Origin: DATNPH01 sp036703315
GTDB lineage: Bacteria; Cyanobacteriota; Cyanobacteriia; Cyanobacteriales; Coleofasciculaceae
Length of the DNA stretch: 64,000 bases
Direction of reading: 5' to 3'
Assembly: GCA_036703315.1 (NCBI GenBank)
Contig: DATNPH010000008.1
Coordinates: 1 to 64,000 of the forward strand
Each line of letters begins with the position of its first letter. The first letter of the stretch is position 1. The notes beneath the pieces were generated by a model that did no database searches, was not told the origin of the DNA, and saw only the letters and a program-made list of their open reading frames with translations. Positions 49,462-58,554 of this stretch are shown in pieces. A program made the position numbers and the translations under genes.

Positions 49462-51546
49462 CTACACCGGATTGGGCAGTACATCAATGTTGAGCGATCG
49501 CACTAAGAAAGCCCACTCATCCGCAAGTTCCTCAATAATCTTAGATGTTGGCTTCCCAGCACCATGTCCTGCCTTAGTCTCAATTCTAATTAGTACAGGT
49601 TTCTCACCCGCATGAGCAGATTGCAAAGCCGCAGCAAACTTGAAACTATGAGCAGGTACGACTCGATCATCATGATCAGCTGTTGTAATCATCGTTGCTG
49701 GGTAAGCTGTTCCAGGTTTCAGGTTATGCAAAGGTGAGTAGGTGTATAAAGCCTTAAACTCCTCTGGGTTATCAGGAGAACCGTAATCCGAACACCAAGC
49801 CCAACCAATCGTAAACTTATGGAAGCGCAGCATATCCATCACACCTACGGCTGGTAGTGCTGCACCAAATAACTCCGGACGCTGAATCATGCAGGCACCG
49901 ACTAACAAGCCGCCATTACTACCACCTGCGATCGCTAATTTTTCCGGTCGAGTGTACTTATTACTAATCAGCCACTCAGCCGCCGCAATGAAATCATCAA
50001 AAACATTTTGCTTGTTCAGCTTCGTTCCTGCTTCGTGCCATTCCTCACCATACTCACCACCACCTCGCAAATTGGCTACTGCATAGACACCTCCCATCTC
50101 CATCCATACCAATCTGCTCACAGAGAAACTGGGTGTAAGAGAGACATTGAAACCACCGTAGCCATAGAGGTAAGTTGGGTTATTCTCGTCTAAGTGCAAT
50201 CCCTTTTTATGGGTTATAAACATCGGTACCTGAGTACCATCTTTGCTCTTGTAAAAGACTTGCTTCGTCTCATAGTTATTCGGATTAAAGTCAACTTTAG
50301 GTTGCCGGAAGAGCGTACTTTCTCCGCTTACCATGTCATAGCGATAGATGGTTGCCGGTGTCGTGAAGCTGGTGAAGGAATAGAACGTTTCTGTATCGTA
50401 ACGCTTGCCATCAAAACCACCAGCTGAACCAATTCCCGGTAACTCTACTTCTCGAACAAACGAACCATTGAGGTCAAAAATCTTGATGGATGAGCGAGCA
50501 TCTTTCAAGTAATCGGCAACAAACTGGTTATTGAGCAAGCCGACACTTTCGAGGGTTTCAGCCGCTTGGGGAATGACTTCTTGCCAATTCTCCCGTGCTG
50601 GGTTGTTGATATCGATCGCAATAACGCGACCACGAGTAGCCTCTAAATCAGTGCGGAACCAGAAGATTGAACCATCATTATCAATAAAGCTATAGTTAGC
50701 CTCAAATTCACTAATTAGTTCCACCACTGGCGAATCTGGCGTCTGCAAGTCTTTGTAAAAAACTAGGTTCTTCGGTTCAGTCCCTCGATCAACAGAAATA
50801 ATTAAGTAGCGACCATCCTCTGTTACACCAGCGCCGAACATCCATTCTTTCTCATCGGGACGATGATAAACCAAGATATCCTCTGACTGCGGCGTCCCCA
50901 GCTTGTGATAGTACAGCTTTTGGTAATAGTTAATATCTTCTAATTTAGTAGCTTCGTTCGGTTCGTCGTAGCGGCAGTAGAAAAATCCTTGACCATCATG
51001 AGTCCAAGACGCACCAGAAAACTTCACCCATTTAAGATGATCGGGAATGTTTGATGCCGTTTCGACATCAAGTACCTTCCACTCTTTCCAGTCTGAACCC
51101 GATGTAGATAGACCATAAGCCATTAATTTGCCATCTTCACTAATGGCTAGACCAGACAGAGCGACAGTGCCATCTTCTGACAGAGTGTTAGGGTCAAGCA
51201 AGACTTTTGGCTCATCGTCGAGGGAGGTTAAGGTATAGAGAACGCTTTGGTTTTGAAGACCATCGTTTTTGAAATAGAAGTAGCGGTTCCCTTCTTTAAA
51301 AGGAATTCCGTATCTCTCGTAATTCCACAGCTGAGTTAATCGTTGTTTAATCGGCTCCCGTGCTGGTATCTCACCAAGATAACCAAAAGTGACTTTGTTT
51401 TGCTCCTCCACCCAAGCTTTTGTTTCGTCTGAGTCAGGGTCTTCCAGCCATCGATAAGGATCAGCTACCTTAGTACCATGGTAGTCATCAACTTGGTCAG
51501 CTTTCTGGCTGAATGGGTAGGCTAGAGGTTGGTCGGGATTTGACAT
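49462..51546 (-). CDS. Prolyl oligopeptidase (S9A)
   Basis: 694-aa serine peptidase cleaving after proline in short peptides. An N-terminal propeller (about 70-410) is followed by the hydrolase domain with the nucleophile Ser near 540 in IAGGSNGGLL, Asp in TTADHDDRVVP (near 628) and His in KAGHGAGKP (near 663). The DPYRWLEDPDS stretch near residue 28 is the family signature. No signal peptide, so cytoplasmic. Ends 89 nt from the NACHT gene start on the same strand; co-transcription is possible but not indicated. Confidence 0.95.
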   Translation of the reverse strand: MSNPDQPLAYPFSQKADQVDDYHGTKVADPYRWLEDPDSDETKAWVEEQNKVTFGYLGEIPAREPIKQRLTQLWNYERYGIPFKEGNRYFYFKNDGLQNQSVLYTLTSLDDEPKVLLDPNTLSEDGTVALSGLAISEDGKLMAYGLSTSGSDWKEWKVLDVETASNIPDHLKWVKFSGASWTHDGQGFFYCRYDEPNEATKLEDINYYQKLYYHKLGTPQSEDILVYHRPDEKEWMFGAGVTEDGRYLIISVDRGTEPKNLVFYKDLQTPDSPVVELISEFEANYSFIDNDGSIFWFRTDLEATRGRVIAIDINNPARENWQEVIPQAAETLESVGLLNNQFVADYLKDARSSIKIFDLNGSFVREVELPGIGSAGGFDGKRYDTETFYSFTSFTTPATIYRYDMVSGESTLFRQPKVDFNPNNYETKQVFYKSKDGTQVPMFITHKKGLHLDENNPTYLYGYGGFNVSLTPSFSVSRLVWMEMGGVYAVANLRGGGEYGEEWHEAGTKLNKQNVFDDFIAAAEWLISNKYTRPEKLAIAGGSNGGLLVGACMIQRPELFGAALPAVGVMDMLRFHKFTIGWAWCSDYGSPDNPEEFKALYTYSPLHNLKPGTAYPATMITTADHDDRVVPAHSFKFAAALQSAHAGEKPVLIRIETKAGHGAGKPTSKIIEELADEWAFLVRSLNIDVLPNPV

Positions 51547-51835
51547 GGCGTGGGCTTCTAGGCAACTTTTTCAATTTAACACCTGCCTACTGAACCTAGA
51601 TCTCTTCCACTTTCCTGAGACAACAATCAAGGATTTCACGCCCAGAAAAATTATCGAACATAAGTTCTATCTTAGTAGGCCCGTTAGCGTCGATACAAAG
51701 GATTTTAACAATTACTATATCTCAAGGATGATATCTTTAGAGAAAATTTTTTTACATTTGAGGAAATAAATTTTATGTAGACAACAAGAAACACAAACAG
51801 CAATCTCCTAGTTTATTGAACTGGGAGCTTCTCCC

Positions 51836-54800
51836 TTATGTTCTATCGCCTAAGTTGGAGAATCTTATCTTAAATTCTGTGCCCCGATTTTGAGAAATTT
51901 CTATGTGGACTCCAAGCTGTTTAACCAGAATATTGACTAACTGCATTCCTAGAGATTTTGCATAAAATAAATTTTGAGGGTCTTGTAGTTTCATTCCATC
52001 ATTCCCAACAACCAGAGTAAATAGATGAGCTTGTTCCTCGCTAGACTCCAGGCTAACTGAGTTGAGTTCAACCCAAATTGAACCTTTAGTAGTCACAGGA
52101 AACCCGTGTTTTAAAGCATTTGAAACCAATTCATTAATAATTAACCCACAAGGGATTACTCTATCAAGATTCAAGAAAATCTCATCAACTGTAAGTTGTA
52201 AGGTAATGTTGTTAGGATTGATGGCGTAGGTTTGAAGTAAGTAACTTGTTAGGATTTCGATATAGTCAGCTAAATTGATTTTGGCTAAGTTTTCCGATTG
52301 ATATAGCTTTTCGTGGATGATTGCCATGGACTTGACGCGATTTCGGCTTTCCCGAAAAGCCTCTAAAGCCATTGGATCTTGAATTTGTTGAGATTGCAGG
52401 TCAAGCAAACTGGAGATTACTTGCAAATTGTTTTTGACCCGATGGTGAACTTCCTTGAGTAGCGCTTCTTTTTCCTGCAATGATGCCTTAAGTTGCTCCT
52501 CTGCTCGTTTGCGATCGCTAATATCCACAGCAGTGCCCGTTGTCCCCAGAACGTTACCCGTATCATCGCGGAGCCTGATCATATTGCACCTTACCCAGAA
52601 TGGCGTTCTATCCTTATGCAAACACTCCGCTTCATACTGAAAAACAGATTGACCGGCTAGGATACGCTGTAATATTCCCGTGTCTTTTTGTGCCTGTTCT
52701 AAAGTTACTAACTCGCTGCAGTGCCGCCCAATCATTTCTTCGGGTTCATACCCACACATTTGCCGAACGGCTTGATTGACAAACGTCAACCGTCCTTCAG
52801 TATTTATTGACCAAATCACACCCTGAGATGTCTCAACAAGGCTGCGATACTTCTGTTCACTCTCCCTGAGTGCAGCTTCTGTCAGTTTGCGCTCAGTAAT
52901 ATCCTCAGCAATTCCAGCCGTGCGATACAGCCTTCCTTGAGCATCGTAAACTGGGAAGGCACGGTCATTTATCCATCGCACTGAGCCATCCGGCTTTACA
53001 ATCCGATAGACCTCTTCAATAAACTCACCCTGATTAAGTCGTTCATACATAGTGGCTACATAAGTACGGTCTTCTGGATAAATCGTATCCATCCAGTTTC
53101 GAGAATTTTCATACAAGGGCTGTGACGAACGACCCCAAATTTTTTCGTAGGCAGGACTGATATAGAGGGTTTTTTGTTCATCCACTGAGAACACCCAGAA
53201 AACTGCATCAATGTTTTCTGCCAACTGGCGGAACTGCTCCTGGCTCTCTCGCAAGGCTGCTTCTGTCTGCTTGAAGTCGGTCACGTCACGGGCAACACCC
53301 AAAATCGATTCAACGGAGCCATCTAGAGCAAATTCCGGCACGAGACGAGATTGGTAGTTTCTCGTCGTCCCGTCCGGTGTTAGGAAATCAAAATCAACAG
53401 TACGCTCTTGCGCTGTGATAAAAACCTGCCGTAAATTTTCCTGCCAATAGTTATACAGGTCTTCTGGCATCCCCAAATCTCGATGGGTTTTGCCGATGAA
53501 GGCTTGGGAAGATAGTCCTGTGACTGATTCTATCGCTGCGTTCACATACAAGTGACGCAGCTGTTTGTCAATTCGGGAAATAATATCTGGCGAATTTTCA
53601 GCCAGTGCTCTAAATTCCTGTTCTCGTTGGTACAGCGCCTCCTCTGCCTGCTTGCGCTCAGTGATATCGGTGGAGATGCTACAAACAGCATAGAGAGCGC
53701 CAGATGAATCATAAAGAGGAAACTTAGTTGTGATGAACGTGTGTAGCTCATCTGCCTTTGGGAGAACTTCCTCCAAGTTCAAGGGCGTTGCAGCTTCTAG
53801 TACTGCCTGGTCACTAGCTCGGAAAATATCTGCAATTTCTCGCGGCCAGATGTCGTAGTCGGTCTTGCCAATCATCTGCTCTCCACGCAAGCTGAGCGCA
53901 CCTTCGCAGCAACAACGATTCACCAGAATGTACCGCCCTTGCAAATCCTTTACATAGATATTGGTCGGGGTAGTATCCAAAATTGCTTGCAAGAGTTGTT
54001 GACTTTCTCGCAGTGCCTTCTCTGTCTGCTTGAAGTCCGTCACGTCACGGGAAACACCTAATATCGATTCAACGGAGCCATCTAGAGCAAATTCCGGCAC
54101 AACACGAGATTGATAGTATCTCCTTGTCCCGTCCGGTGTTAGGAAATCAAATTCAAAAGTACACTCTTGTCCTGTGGTAAAAACTTGTTGGAAATTTTCT
54201 TCCCAGTAGGTGCATAAAGCCTGTGACATCCCTAACTCTCGATTGGTTTTGCCGATGAAGGATTGAGGGGGTAGTCCTGTAGCTTTTTCTACCGCTGTGT
54301 TGATGTACAAGTGACGCAGTTGTCTGTCAAACCGGGCTATGATGTCAGGCGAATTTTCAGCCAGCGCCCTAAATTCCTGTTCTCGTTGGTATACTGTTGC
54401 TTCTGTCTGTTTGTGCTCAGTAATGTCTCGGAAATAAACTGACAGCCCGTTTCTAGCTGGATAGATCTGGACATCAAACCAATTATTCAGCGGTAAGCAC
54501 AATTCCTCCAAGCGGACGCTAATCTTCTCTCGCATCGCCCTATGGTACTCATGGTCAAAAGTTGTGCCAACGGCTTCTGGATAGACATCCCACATATTTT
54601 GACCCAATAGCTCATCCCGTGTTTTCTGCATCAATCGCTGGGCTTGCGAGTTTACATAGGTAAAACGCCAATCGAGATCGATGGCAAAGAAAGCATCCGT
54701 GATGCTCTCCAGGATGTTTGTCGCTTGTTGATATAACTCTTGCTGTGCGGCTTGCTCAGTTTGCTGTCGCGCCGTTCGTTCGGTTTCTACTGCCCTAGCA

Positions 54801-54868
54801 AGTTCTGCTAACTCTGTCTTACAAGCTTGTAGCTGTTGTTCTAGGTCAGCGTTGGTATTTTGCTGCAT
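51836..54868 (-). CDS. Six-PAS histidine kinase (HisKA_2 type)
   Basis: 1010-aa soluble sensor kinase. A short coiled coil (1-45) is followed by six PAS/PAC domains (about 48-160, 170-285, 293-410, 418-535, 545-665, 670-795). The second and fourth are close duplicates (FRALAENSPDIIxRxDxQLRHLY; PEFALDGSVESILGVxRDVTDFKQ). The kinase core has EVHHRVKNNLQVISSLL (His near 809), of the HisKA_2/HWE-related class, and an HATPase domain with INELVSNALKHGFP. No membrane segment. Divergent from sulfiredoxin. Cognate regulator unknown. Confidence 0.92.
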   Translation of the reverse strand: MQQNTNADLEQQLQACKTELAELARAVETERTARQQTEQAAQQELYQQATNILESITDAFFAIDLDWRFTYVNSQAQRLMQKTRDELLGQNMWDVYPEAVGTTFDHEYHRAMREKISVRLEELCLPLNNWFDVQIYPARNGLSVYFRDITEHKQTEATVYQREQEFRALAENSPDIIARFDRQLRHLYINTAVEKATGLPPQSFIGKTNRELGMSQALCTYWEENFQQVFTTGQECTFEFDFLTPDGTRRYYQSRVVPEFALDGSVESILGVSRDVTDFKQTEKALRESQQLLQAILDTTPTNIYVKDLQGRYILVNRCCCEGALSLRGEQMIGKTDYDIWPREIADIFRASDQAVLEAATPLNLEEVLPKADELHTFITTKFPLYDSSGALYAVCSISTDITERKQAEEALYQREQEFRALAENSPDIISRIDKQLRHLYVNAAIESVTGLSSQAFIGKTHRDLGMPEDLYNYWQENLRQVFITAQERTVDFDFLTPDGTTRNYQSRLVPEFALDGSVESILGVARDVTDFKQTEAALRESQEQFRQLAENIDAVFWVFSVDEQKTLYISPAYEKIWGRSSQPLYENSRNWMDTIYPEDRTYVATMYERLNQGEFIEEVYRIVKPDGSVRWINDRAFPVYDAQGRLYRTAGIAEDITERKLTEAALRESEQKYRSLVETSQGVIWSINTEGRLTFVNQAVRQMCGYEPEEMIGRHCSELVTLEQAQKDTGILQRILAGQSVFQYEAECLHKDRTPFWVRCNMIRLRDDTGNVLGTTGTAVDISDRKRAEEQLKASLQEKEALLKEVHHRVKNNLQVISSLLDLQSQQIQDPMALEAFRESRNRVKSMAIIHEKLYQSENLAKINLADYIEILTSYLLQTYAINPNNITLQLTVDEIFLNLDRVIPCGLIINELVSNALKHGFPVTTKGSIWVELNSVSLESSEEQAHLFTLVVGNDGMKLQDPQNLFYAKSLGMQLVNILVKQLGVHIEISQNRGTEFKIRFSNLGDRT

Positions 54869-55039
54869 GGTCGTTGTGCGATCGCGGACGTTCCTAACTT
54901 GTTAATCCGTTCGACTCTAATGCCACCCCAACTCGATAATCTTCTAGCGAAAGAGGAGTAATCTTGAGAGTTGAAATTCAAAGTCATAACGACTATGATT
55001 TGATAGTAAGGATTTGGAACTGAGGTTGCAACTCGCAAC

Positions 55040-55303
55040 ATGGTAGATATAAGAGAGATTCCTTTATCGCAAATTCGCCGTCCCCTGCCACGAACAAATG
55101 ACTCAAATAAGGTAGCGGCTCTAATGGAGTCCATTAAACAAGAGGGGCTGCGGGAACCCATCGACGTGCTGGAAGTAGATGGACAGTACTACGGTTTCTC
55201 GGGTTGCCACAGGTTTGAGGCTCACCAGCGCCTTGGCAAAGAAACAATCCGTTGCCGAGTTCGCAAAGCGCCTCGCTCGGTTTTACAGAGGCACTTGGCT
55301 TAG
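55040..55303 (+). CDS. srxA: Sulfiredoxin
   Basis: 87-aa ATP-dependent enzyme that repairs over-oxidised (sulfinic) 2-Cys peroxiredoxins. The ParB-like sulfiredoxin fold has IPLSQIRRPLPR, PIDVLEVDGQYYGF and the catalytic FSGCHRFEAH motif. It precedes a Dps gene by 133 bp on the same strand, in an oxidative-stress group. No peroxiredoxin gene is in this window. Confidence 0.94.
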   Translation: MVDIREIPLSQIRRPLPRTNDSNKVAALMESIKQEGLREPIDVLEVDGQYYGFSGCHRFEAHQRLGKETIRCRVRKAPRSVLQRHLA

Positions 55304-55436
55304 TTACTTCATACATCTTGTCCTGCACCACATCCATCCAAAGAATGATTGGCAACGAATTCGTACTTGCCTAACATCAAGAGGCGTGAAAGCCACGTCT
55401 CAATGAAAAATTACTTTTTTAAATTAGGAGACAACC

Positions 55437-55931
55437 ATGCAAACTCAAGACAAAAACCTAGCCGTAGATATCGGTATTTCAGAAGATAGCCGCCAAGAGA
55501 TCGCTCAAGGACTTTCTCGTGTATTAGCAGATACTTATTCGCTGTATCTGAAAACTCACTACTTCCACTGGAATGTCACGGGTTCGCTGTTTAATTCTCT
55601 GCATTTAATGTTTGAGCAACAATACACAGAGTTAGCCATAGCTGTTGATGATATTGCCGAACGAATCAGATCACTGGGCGTTTTTGCCCCTGGTTCTTAT
55701 AGCCAGTTTGCAGAATTAACCTCAATTCCAGAAACACGCGATGTTCCTTCGGCAGAGGAAATGGTTCGCTTACTTGTAGAAGGCAATGAAGCTGTAGCAA
55801 AGACAGCTCGTTCTGTATTTCCTGCTGCTGAAAAAGGCAACGACGAATCTACTGCTGATTTGTTAACGGATCGGCTGCGTGTCCATGAAAAGACAGCATG
55901 GATGTTGCGGAGCATTATTAACGCACAATAA
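55437..55931 (+). CDS. Dps family ferritin-like protein
   Basis: 164-aa dodecameric mini-ferritin that oxidises and stores iron using hydrogen peroxide and protects DNA. Ferroxidase-site pattern: KTHYFHWNVTG (His near 43), then MFEQQYTELAIAVDDIAERI (Asp/Glu near 68-72). The C-terminal helix has HEKTAWMLRS. AGGAG lies 7 nt before the ATG. Follows sulfiredoxin; a second, different Dps lies 1.1 kb downstream. Confidence 0.94.
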   Translation: MQTQDKNLAVDIGISEDSRQEIAQGLSRVLADTYSLYLKTHYFHWNVTGSLFNSLHLMFEQQYTELAIAVDDIAERIRSLGVFAPGSYSQFAELTSIPETRDVPSAEEMVRLLVEGNEAVAKTARSVFPAAEKGNDESTADLLTDRLRVHEKTAWMLRSIINAQ

Positions 55932-55980
55932 ACTACACGGCATCTAAGCTAATGCGATGTGCAACTTTTCAGGTGGTTCT

Positions 55981-56043
55981 CCCTTTTTAAGGGGGCTAGG
56001 CGGGATCTTGGGTTGCTAGCTTAGAGTTTTGATCCCCTAACCT
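55981..56043. repeat. Palindromic spacer repeat after dps
   Basis: CCCTT-TTT-AAGGG hairpin (55981-55993), then an imperfect inverted pair CTAGGCGGGATC (55996-56007) and GATCCCCTAACC (56031-56042). Resembles common dispersed repeats of cyanobacterial spacers. Confidence 0.5.
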
Positions 56044-56143
56044 CCTCATCCTCACAAAAGCTCCAGTCGCTCGGGCTTAGAAAGGAGGGCTAAGCAAAAG
56101 TCGTACATTGCGTAAGCTACGGAAATGTAAACTTTTGTTTTTA

Positions 56144-56180
56144 GTTAGGAGTCATTAGCTAAGAACTAATGACTCCTAAC
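56144..56180 (+). promoter_or_regulatory. 15-bp perfect hairpin in the leader of the HTH/GrpE-like gene
   Basis: GTTAGGAGTCATTAG, 7-nt loop, CTAATGACTCCTAAC. It ends 9 nt before the AAGGA ribosome-binding site (56189-56193) and 22 nt before ATG 56202. It may be an operator, an RNA structure affecting translation, or a spacer repeat. Confidence 0.55.
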
Positions 56181-56201
56181 CAATGGCTAAGGACAAAAAA
56201 A

Positions 56202-56876
56202 ATGCCTTTTTCTGTACAGAAAGATTACACTCAGCTGTTGCAACCATTAATGCAACGCCTGGGTTTTTCTAGTTACAAACAACTCAGTCGAAGTGCGGGG
56301 ATTTCAGAAAAGCAGTTGAGACGTTTGCGTAGTGGGGAGATATCCCAACTGCGAGTAGAGACTTTGTTAAAGCTTTCTCAAGCCTTGCAGATGTCGGTTA
56401 GTGAATTGCTAACAACCTTTTCGTCAGATTCTACCCTCCTGACTTCTCCAGTTGACGAGGGGGAAGCCCTTTCATTAGAAGCATTGAGACAAGAGTATCA
56501 ACGGCTACAACAGCAACTGGAAAACCAGCGAGAGACTCTAATGCAGGAGTTTCAGCAGTCGAGTTTACAAGTGCTGGAATCCTGGCTGGTACAATGGCCT
56601 ACCGCTGCTTATGCCGCACAACAAAATCAGCAGTTACCAGCAGCAAGACTGTTACCCTTGGTTCGACCAGTAGAGCAGTTACTGCAAGAATGGGGAGTAG
56701 AAGCGATCGCCTCCGTTGGATCAGAACTTCCCTATGACCCCCAATCGCATCAACTCATGGAGGGGACAGCCCAGCCTGGAGACTTAGTAAAAGTCCGTTA
56801 TACAGGCTATCGCCTCCAAGGTAAACTCCTATACCGTGCTAAAGTTAGCCCGACTAGCAATGCTAACAAAGTCTGA
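56202..56876 (+). CDS. XRE-type HTH protein with GrpE-like C terminus
   Basis: 224-aa protein. An N-terminal helix-turn-helix (about 17-62: YKQLSRSAGISEKQLRRLRSG) is followed by a coiled coil (about 90-135) and a C-terminal beta domain with YDPQSHQLM...GDLVKVRYTGYRLQGKLLYRAKV, which matches the pattern of the GrpE beta-domain that contacts DnaK. ATG 56202 is chosen for its ribosome-binding site; the frame is open eleven codons more. Likely a regulator coupled to chaperone state. It lies between two Dps genes and behind a strong hairpin. Confidence 0.75.
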   Translation: MPFSVQKDYTQLLQPLMQRLGFSSYKQLSRSAGISEKQLRRLRSGEISQLRVETLLKLSQALQMSVSELLTTFSSDSTLLTSPVDEGEALSLEALRQEYQRLQQQLENQRETLMQEFQQSSLQVLESWLVQWPTAAYAAQQNQQLPAARLLPLVRPVEQLLQEWGVEAIASVGSELPYDPQSHQLMEGTAQPGDLVKVRYTGYRLQGKLLYRAKVSPTSNANKV

Positions 56877-57006
56877 TTTTTTCTAATTCTGTACCCTCAA
56901 GGCTTAGTCCTATCGACTGAGTCGATGCTCTCTCATTTGATTGATGCTACTTTTGTGTAGATTTGTTGCACTAGATAGAGTGACAAATTGCGGAGAACAC
57001 AAAATT

Positions 57007-57549
57007 ATGCGTCCGTTAAATATAGGTTTATCAGAAGAGCAGCGCCAAGGCGTAATTGATTTGTTGAATCACGACATCTCAGATGCGTATCTGCTGTTGA
57101 TCAAAACGAAAAAGTACCACTGGGATGTTGTTGGACCCCAATTCCGCTCCCTGCATCAACTATGGGAAGAACACTATACAGCGTTGACGGAAACCATTGA
57201 TGCTATTGCAGAGCGGGTTCGTGCCTTGGGTGGTTATCCAGTCGGTACAGCTGAAGGCTTTTTGAAATACGCTTCTATCAAAGAAGATGCGGGTTCTCTT
57301 CCCAACGCTTATGGAATGGTAGAAAACCTAGTAGCAGATCATGAGCAAGTTATCCGCAATCTGCGCCAACACGTCGATCAGTGTGGTGAACAATTCCACG
57401 ACCAAGGTACCGCTGATTTCCTCACCGGACTTATGGAAGGGCATGAGCAAATGGCTTGGATGCTGCGTTCCTTCATCGAAGGGGAATCAATTCAGCCAGA
57501 CGGTAGGCTATCGGCAGAAGGTCTTAAGGTTCCCGTTGAAATGAAGTAA
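57007..57549 (+). CDS. Dps family ferritin-like protein, second copy
   Basis: 180-aa mini-ferritin. Ferroxidase-type pattern TKKYHWDVVGPQFRSLHQL and YTALTETIDAIAERVRALGG, C-terminal HEQMAWMLRSFIEG plus a short polar tail not present in the first copy. GGAG lies 10 nt before ATG 57007; the frame is open 22 codons more, but those residues are not Dps-like. The two Dps proteins are only moderately alike, so they are not a recent duplication. A terminator follows. Confidence 0.93.
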   Translation: MRPLNIGLSEEQRQGVIDLLNHDISDAYLLLIKTKKYHWDVVGPQFRSLHQLWEEHYTALTETIDAIAERVRALGGYPVGTAEGFLKYASIKEDAGSLPNAYGMVENLVADHEQVIRNLRQHVDQCGEQFHDQGTADFLTGLMEGHEQMAWMLRSFIEGESIQPDGRLSAEGLKVPVEMK

Positions 57550-57550
57550 G

Positions 57551-57640
57551 TAATACCATTTGGGTAAATATCCGTCACAACTCAACTGTTAGCAGTTAGC
57601 GTTTATCGGTATGTGACACTTATAAACCGAAATGGTATAA
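57551..57640. mobile_element. MITE-like 90-bp element
   Basis: Imperfect terminal inverted repeats (TAATACCATTTGGGTAAATA at 57551-57570 against 57621-57640, 16 of 20 paired) with inner GTCACA/TGTGAC and a central AACTG/CAGTT. It folds as one long hairpin and has no coding capacity. Confidence 0.55.
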
Positions 57641-57653
57641 ATTAGAGTGCTTA

Positions 57654-57681
57654 GGAGGTGGGAGTTTTTCCACCTCCTTTT
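57654..57681 (+). terminator. Intrinsic terminator after the second dps
   Basis: GGAGGTGG, 8-nt loop GAGTTTTT, CCACCTCC, then TTTT. A strong 8-bp GC-rich stem. Confidence 0.8.
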
Positions 57682-57811
57682 GTGTAGGGCAATCGCCTCA
57701 TACAGCCAAGGCACTAAAAAGTAGTTCCGTTGACGTTCTTCCTATGCCTAAAGGGTATGGCTCTGAGACAATAGTGGACTACGTAGCTCTTACTGAAACA
57801 GGAGTTTTACA

Positions 57812-58471
57812 ATGCGGTTACAACGATTCATGGGGTTGGTAATGACTAGTTTGAGTATCGCAATTTTTGCGATCGCAGGATACACTCAACCCAGTAAGCT
57901 TGATGCCAATACCCAATCCAGCCAACCGATTGCTCAAACCGAGCAACCTGCACCTACTACTCAACCTCAAGAACGTCCAGCTGATGTACCTTATGTACCA
58001 ACGCCGAACGAAGTTGTAATCGAAATGCTCAAACTCGCCAATGTGACGGGTGACGATATTCTCTATGACCTCGGCAGTGGGGATGGACGTATTCCGATTA
58101 CAGCCGCACAAAAATTTGGCACTCGTGGTATTGGCGTAGAAATTAATCCGAAGCTCGTCGAGGAAAGTAGAGCAAACGCTGAAAAAGCTGGTGTAGCTGA
58201 CCGTGTCAAGTTCTTACAACAAGACCTTTTCAAGACTGACCTGAGTGATGCCACAGTAGTGACGCTCTTTCTAATGTCTCACGTCAACCTGAAGCTCCGA
58301 CCCAAGCTTATCGGGGAACTCAAACCGGGTACTCGCATTGTCTCACATACCTTTCACTTAGGAGAATGGAAACCTGAGCGTGTGGTGCAGGTGCAGGAAC
58401 TCAATTCAACTCGTGCCGCCACGCTTTACTACTGGGTTGTTCCTAAGAGTATCCCACCAAATTTGCAGTAA
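57812..58471 (+). CDS. Exported class I SAM-dependent methyltransferase-like protein
   Basis: 219-aa protein. The N-terminal signal peptide (FMGLVMTSLSIAIFAIAGY) and a Gln/Pro-rich linker (about 35-62) precede a Rossmann methyltransferase domain: motif I DILYDLGSGDGRIPI, acidic GVEINPKLVEESRANAE, motif II-like VKFLQQDLF and the post-motif LFLMSHVN. AGGAG precedes the ATG. A SAM enzyme outside the cytoplasm would lack its cofactor, so either it is membrane-anchored facing inwards or the fold has another role. Similar exported proteins occur in cyanobacteria. Confidence 0.85.
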   Translation: MRLQRFMGLVMTSLSIAIFAIAGYTQPSKLDANTQSSQPIAQTEQPAPTTQPQERPADVPYVPTPNEVVIEMLKLANVTGDDILYDLGSGDGRIPITAAQKFGTRGIGVEINPKLVEESRANAEKAGVADRVKFLQQDLFKTDLSDATVVTLFLMSHVNLKLRPKLIGELKPGTRIVSHTFHLGEWKPERVVQVQELNSTRAATLYYWVVPKSIPPNLQ

Positions 58472-58554
58472 TTGGTAATTGGTAATGGGATTGAAAAGAA
58501 GCTATTAGTCATTGACCATTAGCCATTAGTAAGCAACCCAGATTTATTTGTAGT

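Noticed and set aside
51545..51769. Plus-strand 74-codon frame at the prolyl oligopeptidase start
   Set aside because: It begins inside the oligopeptidase start region on the opposite strand and resembles nothing known.
55381..55410. TGAAAGCCACGTCT segment similar to the left end of the tnpB element (TGAAAGCCCACGTCT)
   Set aside because: Only about 14 bases match and the hairpin is imperfect; could be an old element end but is not enough to call.
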